Of a DNA stretch of 64,000 bases, positions 1 through 10,583 are shown in pieces; position 1 is the stretch's first letter; each line of letters opens with the position of its first letter. Position numbers and translations under genes: made by a program. Where the stretch lies: the NCBI RefSeq assembly GCF_024734895.1, contig NZ_CP091430.1, positions 15,001 to 79,000 of the forward strand. The letters are read 5' to 3'. The DNA is from Paenibacillus spongiae. GTDB lineage: Bacteria; Bacillota; Bacilli; Paenibacillales; Paenibacillaceae. The notes beneath the pieces are model-generated. The model did not search any database. It was not told where the DNA came from and saw only the letters and a list, made by a program, of their open reading frames with translations.

Positions 1-1546
<1,546 letters not shown>

Positions 1547-1653
1547 TACAAGCTTTCACGGAGTGAAAGACTGCTTCGGAAGCATATGCTTTAGATGTAA
1601 GAGTTGCGCAAACTCGTATCCAGTTTTGAAGGTGCAACAAAACACCTGAAACG

Positions 1654-1770
1654 TTTGGTGGTAATGGCGAAGGGGAACCACGCGTACCCATCTCGAACAC
1701 GACCGTTAAGCCCTTCAGCGCCGATGGTACTTGGACCGCAGGGTCCTGGAAGAGTAGGACGTCGCCAAGC
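1654..1770 (+). rRNA. 5S ribosomal RNA
   Basis: A 117-base 5S rRNA follows 23S after a spacer of about 107 bases that holds a small CTTTCACGGAGTGAAAG hairpin and no tRNA. The diagnostic internal segments are CCCATCTCGAACACG and GGTCCTGGAAGAGTAGGAC. The ends TTTGGTGG and CCGCCAAG-type sequence pair to form helix I. It closes the rRNA operon. Confidence 0.96.
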
Positions 1771-1776
1771 ACGAGG

Positions 1777-1806
1777 AACCGATCGCATTTGCGGTCGGTT
1801 TTTTGT
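1777..1806 (+). terminator. rRNA operon terminator
   Basis: A 10-bp stem with one mismatch (AACCGATCGC / GCGGTCGGTT) with loop ATTT is followed by a T run, just after the 5S gene. Confidence 0.9.
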
Positions 1807-1816
1807 TGTCCGAAAT

Positions 1817-1856
1817 AAAAAAGGGACAGCTCATCAGCAAGCTGCCCCTTTTTTAT
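1817..1856 (-). terminator. Bidirectional terminator between rRNA operon and minus-strand gene
   Basis: A long stem (AAAAAAGGGACAGC / GCTGCCCCTTTTTT) has A and T runs on both sides, so it can stop transcription from either direction. It lies seven bases beyond the stop of the minus-strand membrane protein and after the rRNA terminator. Confidence 0.85.
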
Positions 1857-1862
1857 TTTGCC

Positions 1863-2393
1863 TTAACGATGATAATAGCTGACTTCCGTCGTGTGCAGCT
1901 TTAAGATCCCGTCTGGCTTCATCTTCTTGAGCTTACGAAGCACAACCAATCGTGGAGCTAAGAACCAGATGTGCCAGCTTACTAAGCTAATCATTTGGGC
2001 TTCATTAGCCCAAGGATACGCAATACCGATTGCGCATAGCCCTAGCCACAGCAAATGACGGTGGAGCCTTCTGAACAAGGCCAATTCAATATGTGAGGTT
2101 GGGACGTATCCGACCCACGGCGGTCGTTTAAGCCAGCTCCACCGACGATAATCCGGAACGTCGACTCGAATTAAGGTTAGCCGAATAATAATAAAATGAA
2201 TGATTTGTGTAAATATTATTCCGACAACGATCGCGATGGCACCCTCGACGCGGTACATCAAGAATTGAAATGCGCATAATATAAACGCGATAACCAAATG
2301 ACTCCATTTGGACTCTTTTCGAATATTGATTTTTCGGATAAGCTGGTATTGATATATGGTCGCCTTCAATTGCTCGGCTAGCGTACCCCTCAT
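1863..2393 (-). CDS. Hypothetical multi-pass membrane protein (176 aa)
   Basis: I do not recognise the family. The protein has a basic N terminus (residues 1-30) and hydrophobic segments at about 33-48, 52-72, 113-127 and 134-146, so two to four membrane spans, with a Trp/Arg/Pro-rich loop between (RRWSWLKRPPWVGY, about 82-95). Arg and Lys are frequent in the loops, and the tail after 147 is basic (RLVVLRKLKKMK). It is the only minus-strand gene before abrB and is convergent with the rRNA operon across a shared terminator. That position suggests a stand-alone lineage gene. Reading frame, start and terminator support a real gene; function is unknown. Confidence 0.7.
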   Translation of the reverse strand: MRGTLAEQLKATIYQYQLIRKINIRKESKWSHLVIAFILCAFQFLMYRVEGAIAIVVGIIFTQIIHFIIIRLTLIRVDVPDYRRWSWLKRPPWVGYVPTSHIELALFRRLHRHLLWLGLCAIGIAYPWANEAQMISLVSWHIWFLAPRLVVLRKLKKMKPDGILKLHTTEVSYYHR

Positions 2394-2549
2394 AGCTTCA
2401 ACGCCCTCTCTGTATCATTACGACATATGTATCGGAATAAGAGACCCGATTATGAAGACTTCCCTCTAAAACAAGTACAGGACTATCGTTCACCATTTTG
2501 CCGGCGCGCACATAAGATGTATTACTATTTGAAATGGGCTATGAAACAA

Positions 2550-2579
2550 GTATAACTTGATAGACTATGTGGCATACTA
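2550..2579 (+). promoter_or_regulatory. Forespore sigma-F/sigma-G type promoter of gin
   Basis: GTATA (2550-2554), an 18-base spacer and CATACTA (2573-2579) fit the sigma-F/sigma-G family consensus (-35 GHATR, -10 CATWHTA). The -10 ends 36 bases before the gin start. The B. subtilis csfB gene is transcribed by sigma-F, which agrees with this reading. Confidence 0.7.
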
Positions 2580-2615
2580 GTAGCAATGAGGAATTACAAG
2601 GCGAGGTGTTTAAAA

Positions 2616-2807
2616 ATGATGGAAGATCATGCTGGGCGCAACTTTTGTATTATATGCGGCCATGAGAAAACGGACGGCATACGAATTATCGACGAATTTA
2701 TTTGTGAAGCCTGTGAGACGGAAATGGTTGAAACCGACGTCCAAGATGCCAAATATCCATTCTTCATTCATCAGCTTAGACGGATCTGGATGCAGAAGAA
2801 CGCGTGA
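2616..2807 (+). CDS. csfB: Sigma-factor inhibitor Gin (CsfB)
   Basis: A 63-residue protein with two zinc-binding pairs, C11-x2-C14 and C30-x2-C33, and the family pattern CIICG...GI.I...FIC..CE.E.V. Gin homologues are forespore proteins that bind and inhibit sigma-G (and sigma-E) until engulfment is finished. The start at 2616 is preferred over 2586 because GCGAGGTG lies eight bases upstream. It follows the rRNA operon as csfB does in B. subtilis, but xpaC and yaaN, which follow csfB there, are missing. The next 186 bases up to the decarboxylase hold no convincing gene. Confidence 0.9.
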   Translation: MMEDHAGRNFCIICGHEKTDGIRIIDEFICEACETEMVETDVQDAKYPFFIHQLRRIWMQKNA

Positions 2808-2993
2808 TCGACAGATGCTACTAACAGATATCCTCTTACCTATTTCAGCCCCTATCGTTGTATCTCACTGCCCCGGTACTCATGAAGATGAGATTGCTGG
2901 GGTCATTTATTGTCATCCTTCAGGACAATCTGCGGTTTATGCAGTGATGGATATCCGATATGATGGAAGGTGAAGATCGAGAGAGGAAGTCGA

Positions 2994-4520
2994 ATGATGA
3001 GTAGATTACCGAATTGGAAAGCACCCCTATTGGAAATGCTGTACGAGCATCATCTTTCTGCCCCGGCCAGCTTTCATGTACCCGGTCATAAATTTGGACA
3101 AGCCTTAGCCATTATTGAATCTTTACAAGGTGAACCCTTGAAGCAAATACGAGCAATCATGGATCTGGATGTAACGGAGTTATCCGTGACGGATGATCTG
3201 CATGACCCTTCCGGAGTTATTAAAGAGGCGCAAGACTTGGCGGCTGCCTGCTTCGGTGCGGATGATACTTATTTTCTTGTTGGAGGAAGCACGGTCGGCA
3301 ATCTGGCCATGCTGCTTGCCAGCTGTGAGCCGGGAGATCTTGTACTCGTACAGCGTAATGCGCATAAGTCGATCCTGAATGGATTGGCATTAGCCGGAGC
3401 CCAGGCTGTGTTCTTGATGCCCGATGAAGATATCGAAACCGGTCTGTCCATCGTGCCGACCGTGGAGCTGATTGAACAAGCCCTTATTCGCTACCCTCAA
3501 GCGAAGGCTGTCTTCCTGACGAATCCGAGCTATTATGGTGCAAGTGTCGATTTACGTGCATATGCGGAAATGATTCATAAGCATAACAAGCTGCTGTTGG
3601 TGGATGAGGCGCATGGCGCGCATTATGGCCTTCATCCTTTATTGCCAACCTCGGCCCTGCAGGCCGGCGCAGATGCGGTCGTACAATCCACGCATAAAAC
3701 ATTATTTGCGCTAACGATGGGAGCCATGCTTCATGTGCAAGGCCAGCGAATAGACCGTAAGGCTTTGAGACAAGCCTTAACGATGATACAAAGCTCCAGT
3801 CCTTCCTACCCGATCATGGCTTCGCTCGATATTGCCCGGGCAATGGTCGACACATTCGGACAAGAATTATTCGTTAGCGGTGTGGAGTCCACAGCATCTT
3901 TTCGACAGTGGGTGCACGAGAATTGCACCATGTTTGAGGTTGTCGAAAGCAGCAGTGCCGTACGGTTAGATCCGCTGCGTATCTTATTAAAGGATGCGAC
4001 TGGCACGTATTCCGGATACGAGCTGCAGGGGATGCTGTCGGATCGAGGATGTTGGGTCGAGATGGCGGATGCGGATCGCATTGTTCTCTTATTTGCGGCA
4101 CCAGCAGCAGACGATGATGTTATGCGACTTCAAGAACAAATGATGGCAATTGAAGATAAAGCTGCGACAATAAGTAGTGAATCATCCAGCCATAAACGAC
4201 ATTATGGCGCTCGAACAGAGAAACAGGATCGAGGTCCTTCCGACATGGCCTTTGATCAAAGGATATCGGAGCCGGTTGCATTCGCCAGACGCCCCTTCCA
4301 CAGTGACCAGATCGAACGAATACGATTCGCAGACGCCGATGGCCGTATAGCTGCTGAGCCGGTTATTCCTTACCCGCCAGGCATTCCCGTCTTATACGCA
4401 GGGGAACGTATTACCGCCGCATCTGTTCATTATATATCCGGGCTGGCTAAGCATGGCGCTAGATTTCAAGGTGCTGAAGATCCAACGCTGCTGACGATAA
4501 CTGTCCTTCGGGACAGGTAG
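2994..4520 (+). CDS. yaaO: Orn/Lys/Arg decarboxylase family protein (YaaO-like)
   Basis: A PLP-dependent fold-type I enzyme of 508 residues related to bacterial arginine/lysine/ornithine decarboxylases. The N-terminal FHVPGHK motif is at 27-33, the aspartate that pairs with the PLP pyridine nitrogen is in DEAHG (204-208), and the Schiff-base lysine is K235 in STHKTL. A smaller C-terminal domain follows residue 400 after a polar linker. The substrate cannot be read from sequence; polyamine synthesis from a basic amino acid is the family expectation. The start at 2994 has GAGAGGAAG six bases upstream; an in-frame GTG at 2970 lacks such a site. B. subtilis yaaO occupies the same place before tmk. 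Confidence 0.88.
   Translation: MMSRLPNWKAPLLEMLYEHHLSAPASFHVPGHKFGQALAIIESLQGEPLKQIRAIMDLDVTELSVTDDLHDPSGVIKEAQDLAAACFGADDTYFLVGGSTVGNLAMLLASCEPGDLVLVQRNAHKSILNGLALAGAQAVFLMPDEDIETGLSIVPTVELIEQALIRYPQAKAVFLTNPSYYGASVDLRAYAEMIHKHNKLLLVDEAHGAHYGLHPLLPTSALQAGADAVVQSTHKTLFALTMGAMLHVQGQRIDRKALRQALTMIQSSSPSYPIMASLDIARAMVDTFGQELFVSGVESTASFRQWVHENCTMFEVVESSSAVRLDPLRILLKDATGTYSGYELQGMLSDRGCWVEMADADRIVLLFAAPAADDDVMRLQEQMMAIEDKAATISSESSSHKRHYGARTEKQDRGPSDMAFDQRISEPVAFARRPFHSDQIERIRFADADGRIAAEPVIPYPPGIPVLYAGERITAASVHYISGLAKHGARFQGAEDPTLLTITVLRDR
4501..4516 (+). other. UUCG-tetraloop hairpin at the 3' end of the decarboxylase gene
   Basis: CTGTCC-TTCG-GGACAG is a perfect 6-bp stem closing a C(UUCG)G tetraloop, lying inside the last codons. 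No T run follows, so it is more likely an mRNA 3'-end stabiliser or pause site than a terminator. Confidence 0.5.
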
Positions 4521-4584
4521 CCGTTTACGCGCTCGGGTTGCCTTTGTTATGATAAGGGTATAACAAGATAGAGGAGTTCTTTCA

Positions 4585-5220
4585 TTGAATAACGGAAGAT
4601 TTATTACCATCGAGGGTGGAGAAGGCGCCGGAAAAACGACACTCATCCAGGCGCTTGCACATACACTAACAGCAAGCGGACATCGGGTGATGACAACAAG
4701 AGAGCCTGGCGGGATTCCGATCGCCGAACAAATACGCAGCATTATTTTGGACCGGAGCAATACGATGATGGATGCCCGTACGGAAGCGCTGCTGTATGCG
4801 GCAGCCAGACGACAGCATTTGACAGAGAAAGTGTCACCGGCGCTGGAGCAAGGGTATATCGTCATTTGCGACCGCTTTATCGACAGCAGCCTTGCCTACC
4901 AGGGACATGCCCGCGGATTGGGAATCGAAGAAATCCGATCGATTAACCGCTTTGCAATCGGTACGATGATGCCAGACTTGACGATTTATATGGATATTAC
5001 ACCTGAGCAGGGCTTGGAACGGATTCGACAAGGTGCGGGACGAGAGGTGAATCGGCTCGATCTTGAAGGTCTTTCCTTTCACAGGCGGGTTCGCGAGGGA
5101 TATTTGCTGCTTCGGGATCAGGAGCCGGAGCGCATAATCCCAATTAATGCCCATCAAGAGCCTGACAAGGTGCTTCAGGCGGCATTATCGGTTATTCATG
5201 AACGATTTGGCTGGATTTAA
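4585..5220 (+). CDS. tmk: Thymidylate kinase
   Basis: A 211-residue enzyme that phosphorylates dTMP to dTDP with ATP. The P-loop GGEGAGKT is at residues 11-18, the DRF..SS.AYQG substrate motif follows near 93-105, and a basic lid segment ([14 protein letters not shown]) is near 147-160. Length fits the family (about 210). The start is TTG at 4585, preceded by AGAGGAG. The gene heads the tmk-darA-yaaR-holB-ricT-yabA cluster. A possible sigma-A promoter, TTTACG-N18-TATGAT (4524-4553), lies just upstream. Confidence 0.96.
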   Translation: MNNGRFITIEGGEGAGKTTLIQALAHTLTASGHRVMTTREPGGIPIAEQIRSIILDRSNTMMDARTEALLYAAARRQHLTEKVSPALEQGYIVICDRFIDSSLAYQGHARGLGIEEIRSINRFAIGTMMPDLTIYMDITPEQGLERIRQGAGREVNRLDLEGLSFHRRVREGYLLLRDQEPERIIPINAHQEPDKVLQAALSVIHERFGWI

Positions 5221-5252
5221 AGGATTTACTGCAAGCGATGTCAAATTATTAG

Positions 5253-5633
<381 letters not shown>

Positions 5634-5650
5634 AATGGACGTGACATAAG

Positions 5651-6094
5651 ATGAAAATCAATCCGGGTTGGCGTCCTCTTGGTCAGGACCGGACGCGGAC
5701 TGAAATTGGCACCAAGCCGCTGCAGCCGAAAAGCTTCTCCGATATGATGCAGCATCAAGATGAGCAGCGCTCCATGGAACAGCTTCAGCAGAAGCTGCAG
5801 GACATTCATCTTCAAGGTGAACGGCTCTCGCGCTCGATGACGGTACGAGAGCTGAAGCTTTATCGCCAAATGGTGAAGCAGTTCCTCGAGGATACGGTGC
5901 GCCGCGGCATTGGAATGAGAGAAACCCGGGGGTTCGACCGCCGTGGACGTACGAAACGCTATAAGCTTCTAGATGAGCTTGATGCGGCGCTCGTGCAGAT
6001 GGGCGAAGAGCTGTTGGAGAGCGAAGAAGGCCGCATTGAGCTGCTGCAGAAGATCGGAGATATTCGCGGGATCCTCATTAACTTGGTTTTTTAA
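5651..6094 (+). CDS. yaaR: YaaR family protein (DUF327)
   Basis: A 147-residue helical protein of unknown biochemical role, conserved between darA and holB in bacilli. Residues 1-35 are disordered-looking; the rest is rich in Glu, Arg, Lys and Leu and predicted helical (MTVRELKLYRQMVKQFLEDTVRRG). The C-terminal IGDIRGILINLVF motif is characteristic. It is 17 bases downstream of darA and 20 bases before holB, so it is co-transcribed with DNA replication genes. Confidence 0.88.
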   Translation: MKINPGWRPLGQDRTRTEIGTKPLQPKSFSDMMQHQDEQRSMEQLQQKLQDIHLQGERLSRSMTVRELKLYRQMVKQFLEDTVRRGIGMRETRGFDRRGRTKRYKLLDELDAALVQMGEELLESEEGRIELLQKIGDIRGILINLVF

Positions 6095-6114
6095 AGAAAG
6101 GGAAGACTTTAGAC

Positions 6115-7092
6115 ATGAGCATCGAACAACTAGCCGGTCAGCAGAAGGCGAAACGGATTTTGCAGCATGCGCTGAAGAGCGGAAAAGTGTCGCATGCTTA
6201 TTTATTTACCGGTCCGCCCGGAAGCGGAAGAATGGCTATGGCGCTTGCATTTGCCAAAGCGTTGTTCTGCGGAAGCGGATCCGGTGATGCTTGCGGAACA
6301 TGTATAGAGTGCCGAAAATTTGAACATGGCAACCAACCGGATCTGCATGTCGTAGAGCCGGATGGCAATTCGATTAAAATTGACCAGATCCGTGAGCTGC
6401 AGCGTGAGCTTGCTTACCGCAACAGCGGAATGGAACGTAAAGTATATATAATGAAGCGATCGGAATCGATGACGCTTCAGGCTGCGAACAGCCTGCTGAA
6501 GTTTCTGGAGGAGCCCAGCTCATCGGTCGTCGCCGTCTTACTGGCCGACAATGGACAAGCCGTGCTTCCGACCATTCGTTCCCGGACGCAATGGGTTCCG
6601 TTTCTGCCGCTTGCCCCCGCCGATATGCTGCAGACGTTGAGCTTGGAAGGTGTGCCCGTGCTTCTTGGCCGAGCAGCCGTCCATCTGGCATCCGGATTGG
6701 ATGCATGCCGCGCGCTCGTCCAGCAGAATGGGTTTGCAGAAATGAGAAATGTAGTGATACAATTAGGCAAGGATAGTCTAGTCCGATTCACCGCGGCTAT
6801 ATTGACTGCCCAGCAGCAAGTATTCAAATCCGAGCTCGGCGATCAGCCGCAATTGCTGTTGTCGTTACTCGTTCTATGGTATAAAGATATGATTCATATT
6901 CAAGCAGGAAGACAAGATGAGGTCGTTTTTATAGATCAGATAGATTGGCTTCGCAAGCATGCATTCGCGCGTCCGGCGGAAGGCTGGATCAGATGCATGG
7001 AGCATACGCTCGAAGCAGGCAAGCGAATGAGAGCCAATGTATCCCCGCAGCTGGCTTTCGAGCAGCTGTTAGTTCGTATACAGGAGGGGTGA
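6115..7092 (+). CDS. holB: DNA polymerase III subunit delta'
   Basis: A 325-residue clamp-loader subunit. The Walker A-like GPPGSGR near residues 34-40 has Arg instead of the catalytic Lys, as expected for delta', which does not hydrolyse ATP. Zinc-binding cysteines follow in C..G...CG.C..C (61-75), then the sensor region and an SRTQ segment near 153-157. The C-terminal third is the helical collar domain. It overlaps no neighbour; ricT begins four bases after its stop. Confidence 0.93.
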   Translation: MSIEQLAGQQKAKRILQHALKSGKVSHAYLFTGPPGSGRMAMALAFAKALFCGSGSGDACGTCIECRKFEHGNQPDLHVVEPDGNSIKIDQIRELQRELAYRNSGMERKVYIMKRSESMTLQAANSLLKFLEEPSSSVVAVLLADNGQAVLPTIRSRTQWVPFLPLAPADMLQTLSLEGVPVLLGRAAVHLASGLDACRALVQQNGFAEMRNVVIQLGKDSLVRFTAAILTAQQQVFKSELGDQPQLLLSLLVLWYKDMIHIQAGRQDEVVFIDQIDWLRKHAFARPAEGWIRCMEHTLEAGKRMRANVSPQLAFEQLLVRIQEG

Positions 7093-7096
7093 TGGG

Positions 7097-7897
7097 TTGT
7101 ATAACGTCGTTGGCGTCCGCTTTAAGAAGGCGGGCAAAATTTATTACTTTGATCCGATTGAGCTCCCGGTCGACAAAGAGCAGCATGTTATCGTCGAGAC
7201 GGCACGCGGGGTTGAATACGGCAAAGTTGTGGTTGGACAGAAGCAAGTCGGTGAATCGGATGTTGTCCTTCCGCTAAAAAAAGTAATACGCATCGCCGGT
7301 GACAACGACGCCAAAATTGTTGAGGAGAACAAAGCGGCAGCCAAGAACGCCTTTGCTACCTGCCTCGACAAAATTAGAGATCATCAATTAAAAATGAAGC
7401 TGGTCGATGTGGAATTTACATTCGACCGCAACAAAATCATTTTTTATTTTACCGCCGAGGGCCGGGTCGACTTTCGTGAGTTAGTCAAAGATTTGGCCAG
7501 CGTGTTCCGCACCCGCATCGAGCTTAGACAGATCGGCGTGCGGGATGAAGCTAAGATGTTGGGCGGCATCGGTCCATGCGGCCGCGTGCTATGCTGCTCG
7601 TCCTGGCTTGGCGATTTCGAGCCGGTATCGATCAAGATGGCGAAGGATCAGAACCTATCGCTTAATCCGACGAAAATTTCCGGCTTATGCGGCCGGTTGA
7701 TGTGCTGTTTGAAGTATGAACACGATAATTATGAAAGCGTCAGGGAAGAGCTGCCGGCTGTCGGGAAAATCGTCGTCACGTCGTACGGCGAAGGGAAAGT
7801 GACGGGAATTAACGCCCGTAGCAAAACCGTCCATGTTCAGCTGTTTGAAGGCGGCAAGCCGAAGGAACTGCCGCTGGATGATGTCGTGGTCAAGTAA
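7097..7897 (+). CDS. ricT: PSP1 domain protein RicT (YaaT)
   Basis: A 266-residue protein with the PSP1 domain and cysteine clusters GPCGRVLCC and GLCGRLMCC, which in B. subtilis help the RicA/RicF/RicT complex hold [4Fe-4S] clusters. That complex assists RNase Y in mRNA maturation and affects Spo0A phosphorylation, competence and biofilm formation. The start is TTG at 7097, overlapping the holB ribosome-exit region, with CAGGAGGGGTG upstream inside the end of holB. The partners RicA and RicF are not in this window. Confidence 0.94.
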   Translation: MYNVVGVRFKKAGKIYYFDPIELPVDKEQHVIVETARGVEYGKVVVGQKQVGESDVVLPLKKVIRIAGDNDAKIVEENKAAAKNAFATCLDKIRDHQLKMKLVDVEFTFDRNKIIFYFTAEGRVDFRELVKDLASVFRTRIELRQIGVRDEAKMLGGIGPCGRVLCCSSWLGDFEPVSIKMAKDQNLSLNPTKISGLCGRLMCCLKYEHDNYESVREELPAVGKIVVTSYGEGKVTGINARSKTVHVQLFEGGKPKELPLDDVVVK

Positions 7898-7945
7898 TAT
7901 CTCGTTGGCGAATAGTCCGAAGCCGAGCGTCTTTGGGGTGGGAAA

Positions 7946-8338
7946 TTGAACAAGAACGATATATTCAATAAGATGGATGAGTTGGAGTCGAGAACTGGTA
8001 ACTTGTATCAAGAGCTGGGAACGCTTAAGCAGCATGTGAAGGCGCTCCTGGAAGAAAACAAGCGGCTGAGTATCGAGAATCAACAGCTGCGCAAAATTTT
8101 TAAGCGTGAGACGGCCATTCATACGAATCCACAAACGCCAAAATCGATTACGGTAGACGTATCTGAGGAAGCGATCCCGGAAGAACCGCCGGTACCGGTT
8201 GACCAGACTGCTGTCGGAGAAGGCTATGACAACCTGGCCCGCCTATATCACGAAGGATTTCATATCTGTAATGTCTATTACGGACATTTGCGTACGGAAG
8301 GCGACTGTCTGTTCTGCCTGTCCTTTCTTAATAAATAG
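7946..8338 (+). CDS. yabA: Replication initiation control protein YabA
   Basis: A 130-residue protein: an N-terminal leucine-zipper coiled coil (about 5-55), an acidic/proline linker (70-95), and a C-terminal zinc motif H-x-C...C-x2-C ([20 protein letters not shown]). YabA binds DnaA and the sliding clamp and blocks repeated initiation. The start is TTG with GGGGTGGGAAA upstream. It ends the tmk-yabA cluster and is followed by a terminator. Confidence 0.93.
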   Translation: MNKNDIFNKMDELESRTGNLYQELGTLKQHVKALLEENKRLSIENQQLRKIFKRETAIHTNPQTPKSITVDVSEEAIPEEPPVPVDQTAVGEGYDNLARLYHEGFHICNVYYGHLRTEGDCLFCLSFLNK

Positions 8339-8384
8339 GGGTGTTGTCAGCCGAAAGCGACAACGATGATTCGGAAGTACCGAG

Positions 8385-8416
8385 GCCGTCCTTGAATAAG
8401 GACGGCTTTATCTTTT
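8385..8416 (+). terminator. Terminator after yabA
   Basis: GCCGTCCTT-GAAT-AAGGACGGC stem followed by TTTATCTTTT. Confidence 0.88.
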
Positions 8417-8483
8417 AAACTATAGAATAGTAAGGTTCTCATAAGCAGGGTTTGAAACGGGGAAAGCGGGGGTATACAAGAGC

Positions 8484-9251
8484 GTGTATAAAGAAAGTGA
8501 TCTTCAACCTGGAGAACGATTGGATGACTTGCTGACGCATCAGCTATCTATTATTCAGAGCAGGGAAGTGTTCAGCTTCTCGATGGATGCGGTATTGCTT
8601 GCCCGGTTCGCAGGGGTCCCGATGCGTGGAACAATTCTCGATCTCTGTACAGGCAACGGCGTCGTCCCCTTGCTGCTTACAACGCGGTCGCAAGCCATGA
8701 TCGATGCCGTAGAAATTCAGCCGAGGCTGGCGGATATGGCGCGGAGGAGTGTTGCGATGAATGGCCTGCAAGAGCGAATCCGGATTTATGAAGCCGATCT
8801 GCGGGATTATCACAAACAGAGCGGGTATGGAAAATACGATGCGATAACGGTGAATCCGCCTTATCTGCCGGCAAATAGCGGAGATAAGAATGTGAATGAG
8901 CATTACGCCATGGCACGGCATGAAATAAACGGTTCCCTGGAGGAGATTGTGGCGGCATGCGCAAAGCTTATCCGTACCGGAGGCCGAGTATCGATGGTGC
9001 ACCGGCCTTCCCGTTTTGTCGAGATCGTAGAGCTGATGCGCCGGTATAAGCTTGAGCCGAAGCGGGTCCGATTCGTTCATCCGCGTGTCGAGGCGGAGGC
9101 GAATATGGTGCTGATTGAATCGGTCCGAGATGCGAAGCCTGACGTCAAGCTGCTCGCTCCGCTCATCGTATATAGTGAAGAGAAACAATACAACAAAGAA
9201 ATCATGGACATTTATTATGGGGGACAAGCGTCCTTAAGCGAGGGAATGTAA
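8484..9251 (+). CDS. trmN6: tRNA1(Val) (adenine(37)-N6)-methyltransferase family (YabB/TrmN6)
   Basis: A 255-residue SAM-dependent methyltransferase. The SAM motif LDLCTGNGVVPLLL lies near residues 52-65 and the catalytic NPPY, typical of N6-adenine methylases, near 131-134. The likely product is m6A37 in a tRNA anticodon loop, by homology to E. coli TrmN6 and B. subtilis YabB. The start is GTG. rsmI follows six bases after the stop; yazA, which separates them in B. subtilis, is absent here. Confidence 0.9.
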   Translation: MYKESDLQPGERLDDLLTHQLSIIQSREVFSFSMDAVLLARFAGVPMRGTILDLCTGNGVVPLLLTTRSQAMIDAVEIQPRLADMARRSVAMNGLQERIRIYEADLRDYHKQSGYGKYDAITVNPPYLPANSGDKNVNEHYAMARHEINGSLEEIVAACAKLIRTGGRVSMVHRPSRFVEIVELMRRYKLEPKRVRFVHPRVEAEANMVLIESVRDAKPDVKLLAPLIVYSEEKQYNKEIMDIYYGGQASLSEGM

Positions 9252-9257
9252 ATCGTC

Positions 9258-10163
9258 ATGAATGTGCAAAGAAGCTTTAGTCGAGGCAGTGAGAGCGCAG
9301 CGGCGGAACGAAGCGGGACGTTGTACCTGGTTGGAACGCCGATCGGCAATTTGGAGGATATGACCTTCCGCGCGATACGCACGCTGAAGGAAGTCGATAT
9401 CATCGCTGCCGAGGATACGCGCCAAACCCGCAAGCTGCTGACCCATTATGAAATTGCGACACGTCTTGTCAGCTATCATGAACATAACAAGCAGGCTAGC
9501 GGTATAGAGCTGATCCGCTTGCTGATGGAAGGGCAATCGATCGCGCTGGTGAGCGATGCGGGGCTCCCGGCTATATCCGATCCTGGGGCGGACCTGGTTG
9601 CATCCGCGGTGGAGCATCATATTAGCGTCGTTCCGATACCCGGCGCGAATGCGGCATTGTCGGCGTTGATCATATCGGGCCAACCGACCGACCGTTTCTC
9701 CTTTGTCGGATTCCCGCCGCGCGACCGTAAGCCGTTAGCGCAATGGCTGCAGCAGCTGCGGAAGCAGGAAGGTACCCTTATTTGTTATGAATCACCACAT
9801 CGGGTGGGAAAGACATTAGCGGCTATGCATGAGAATTGGGGTGACCGTCCGATCGCCATGGTCCGCGAGCTGACCAAACGGCATGAGGAAGCAGTCAGAG
9901 GAACAATTACAGAATGCTTACAATGGTTAGAAGAGAACCCGGCCATGGGTGAATATTGTTTAGTTATCGCCGGGTATGATGGAACCGTAACCGGAGAGGG
10001 GCAAGAGGAGGAGGATCGGCCCTGGTGGAAGGGACTGGAGCTGTCGGAGCATGTTAGCCGTTACGAGGAGCAAACCGGCGATCGGAGAGAGGCGATCAAA
10101 AAAGCGGCTCAAGATCTAGGACTGCCTAAGCGCGATGTATATAATGAACTAATGCGAAAGTAG
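9258..10163 (+). CDS. rsmI: 16S rRNA (cytidine(1402)-2'-O)-methyltransferase
   Basis: A 301-residue tetrapyrrole-methylase-fold enzyme that adds the 2'-O-methyl of C1402 in the ribosomal P site. The signature GTLYLVGTPIGNLEDMT (residues 21-37) and AEDTRQTRKLL (54-64) are intact, as are SDAGLPAISDPG and the GFPPRDRK segment. It ends in a C-terminal helix typical of Gram-positive RsmI. It runs toward abrB, which is on the other strand. Confidence 0.95.
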   Translation: MNVQRSFSRGSESAAAERSGTLYLVGTPIGNLEDMTFRAIRTLKEVDIIAAEDTRQTRKLLTHYEIATRLVSYHEHNKQASGIELIRLLMEGQSIALVSDAGLPAISDPGADLVASAVEHHISVVPIPGANAALSALIISGQPTDRFSFVGFPPRDRKPLAQWLQQLRKQEGTLICYESPHRVGKTLAAMHENWGDRPIAMVRELTKRHEEAVRGTITECLQWLEENPAMGEYCLVIAGYDGTVTGEGQEEEDRPWWKGLELSEHVSRYEEQTGDRREAIKKAAQDLGLPKRDVYNELMRK

Positions 10164-10171
10164 GAGGCGGA

Positions 10172-10214
10172 CAAAAAAAAGGGCCTTCCTGAGGGGTTCT
10201 TGGCTCAGGAAGGC
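10172..10214 (-). terminator. Terminator of abrB
   Basis: An 11-bp stem (GCCTTCCTGAG / CTCAGGAAGGC) followed, on the minus strand, by CCTTTTTTTGT. It lies downstream of abrB and between two convergent genes; rsmI transcripts also run into it. Confidence 0.88.
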
Positions 10215-10289
10215 AGTAAGGAGTATAAAAAAGGTTAGAATTAACAAGTTGATTAATTCTATTATAACTCATAATTCCGAATTTGTCTC

Positions 10290-10544
10290 TTATTTTGTGA
10301 CGGGAGTTGGTAATTCGGTCAAACAAACGTTGCAAACGATTTTTCCTTTGAAATATGTAACGTTCTCTGCATTGCCGCAGAAGATACAAGCAGGCTCGTA
10401 TTTCTTCAACATGATCCGTTCACCATCTACATATATCTCAAGCGCGTCCTTCTCGCCAATACCGAGCGTACGGCGCAGCTCAATTGGGATAACAACACGT
10501 CCAAGCTCATCAACTTTCCGAACAATTCCTGTCGATTTCATCAT
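10290..10544 (-). CDS. abrB: Transition-state regulator AbrB (short, Cys-rich form)
   Basis: An 84-residue DNA-binding regulator. Residues 2-48 are the swapped-hairpin AbrB domain (MKSTGIVRKVDELGRVVIP), nearly identical to B. subtilis. The C-terminal part is not the long helical tail of the 96-residue B. subtilis protein but a compact segment with C53-x2-C56 and C71-x2-C74, which looks like a zinc ribbon. AbrB represses stationary-phase genes during growth. Divergently placed from the HD phosphohydrolase, it has its own promoter and a Spo0A box. B. subtilis abrB also sits after yabC (rsmI). Confidence 0.93.
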   Translation of the reverse strand: MMKSTGIVRKVDELGRVVIPIELRRTLGIGEKDALEIYVDGERIMLKKYEPACIFCGNAENVTYFKGKIVCNVCLTELPTPVTK

Positions 10545-10583
10545 AATCTATCGTGTCCCCTCTCAAAAAGTAATTCGTCATAA

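Noticed and set aside
2629..2973. A 114-codon + strand frame overlapping gin
   Set aside because: It is out of frame with gin, whose zinc motifs are clear, and has no ribosome site or family.
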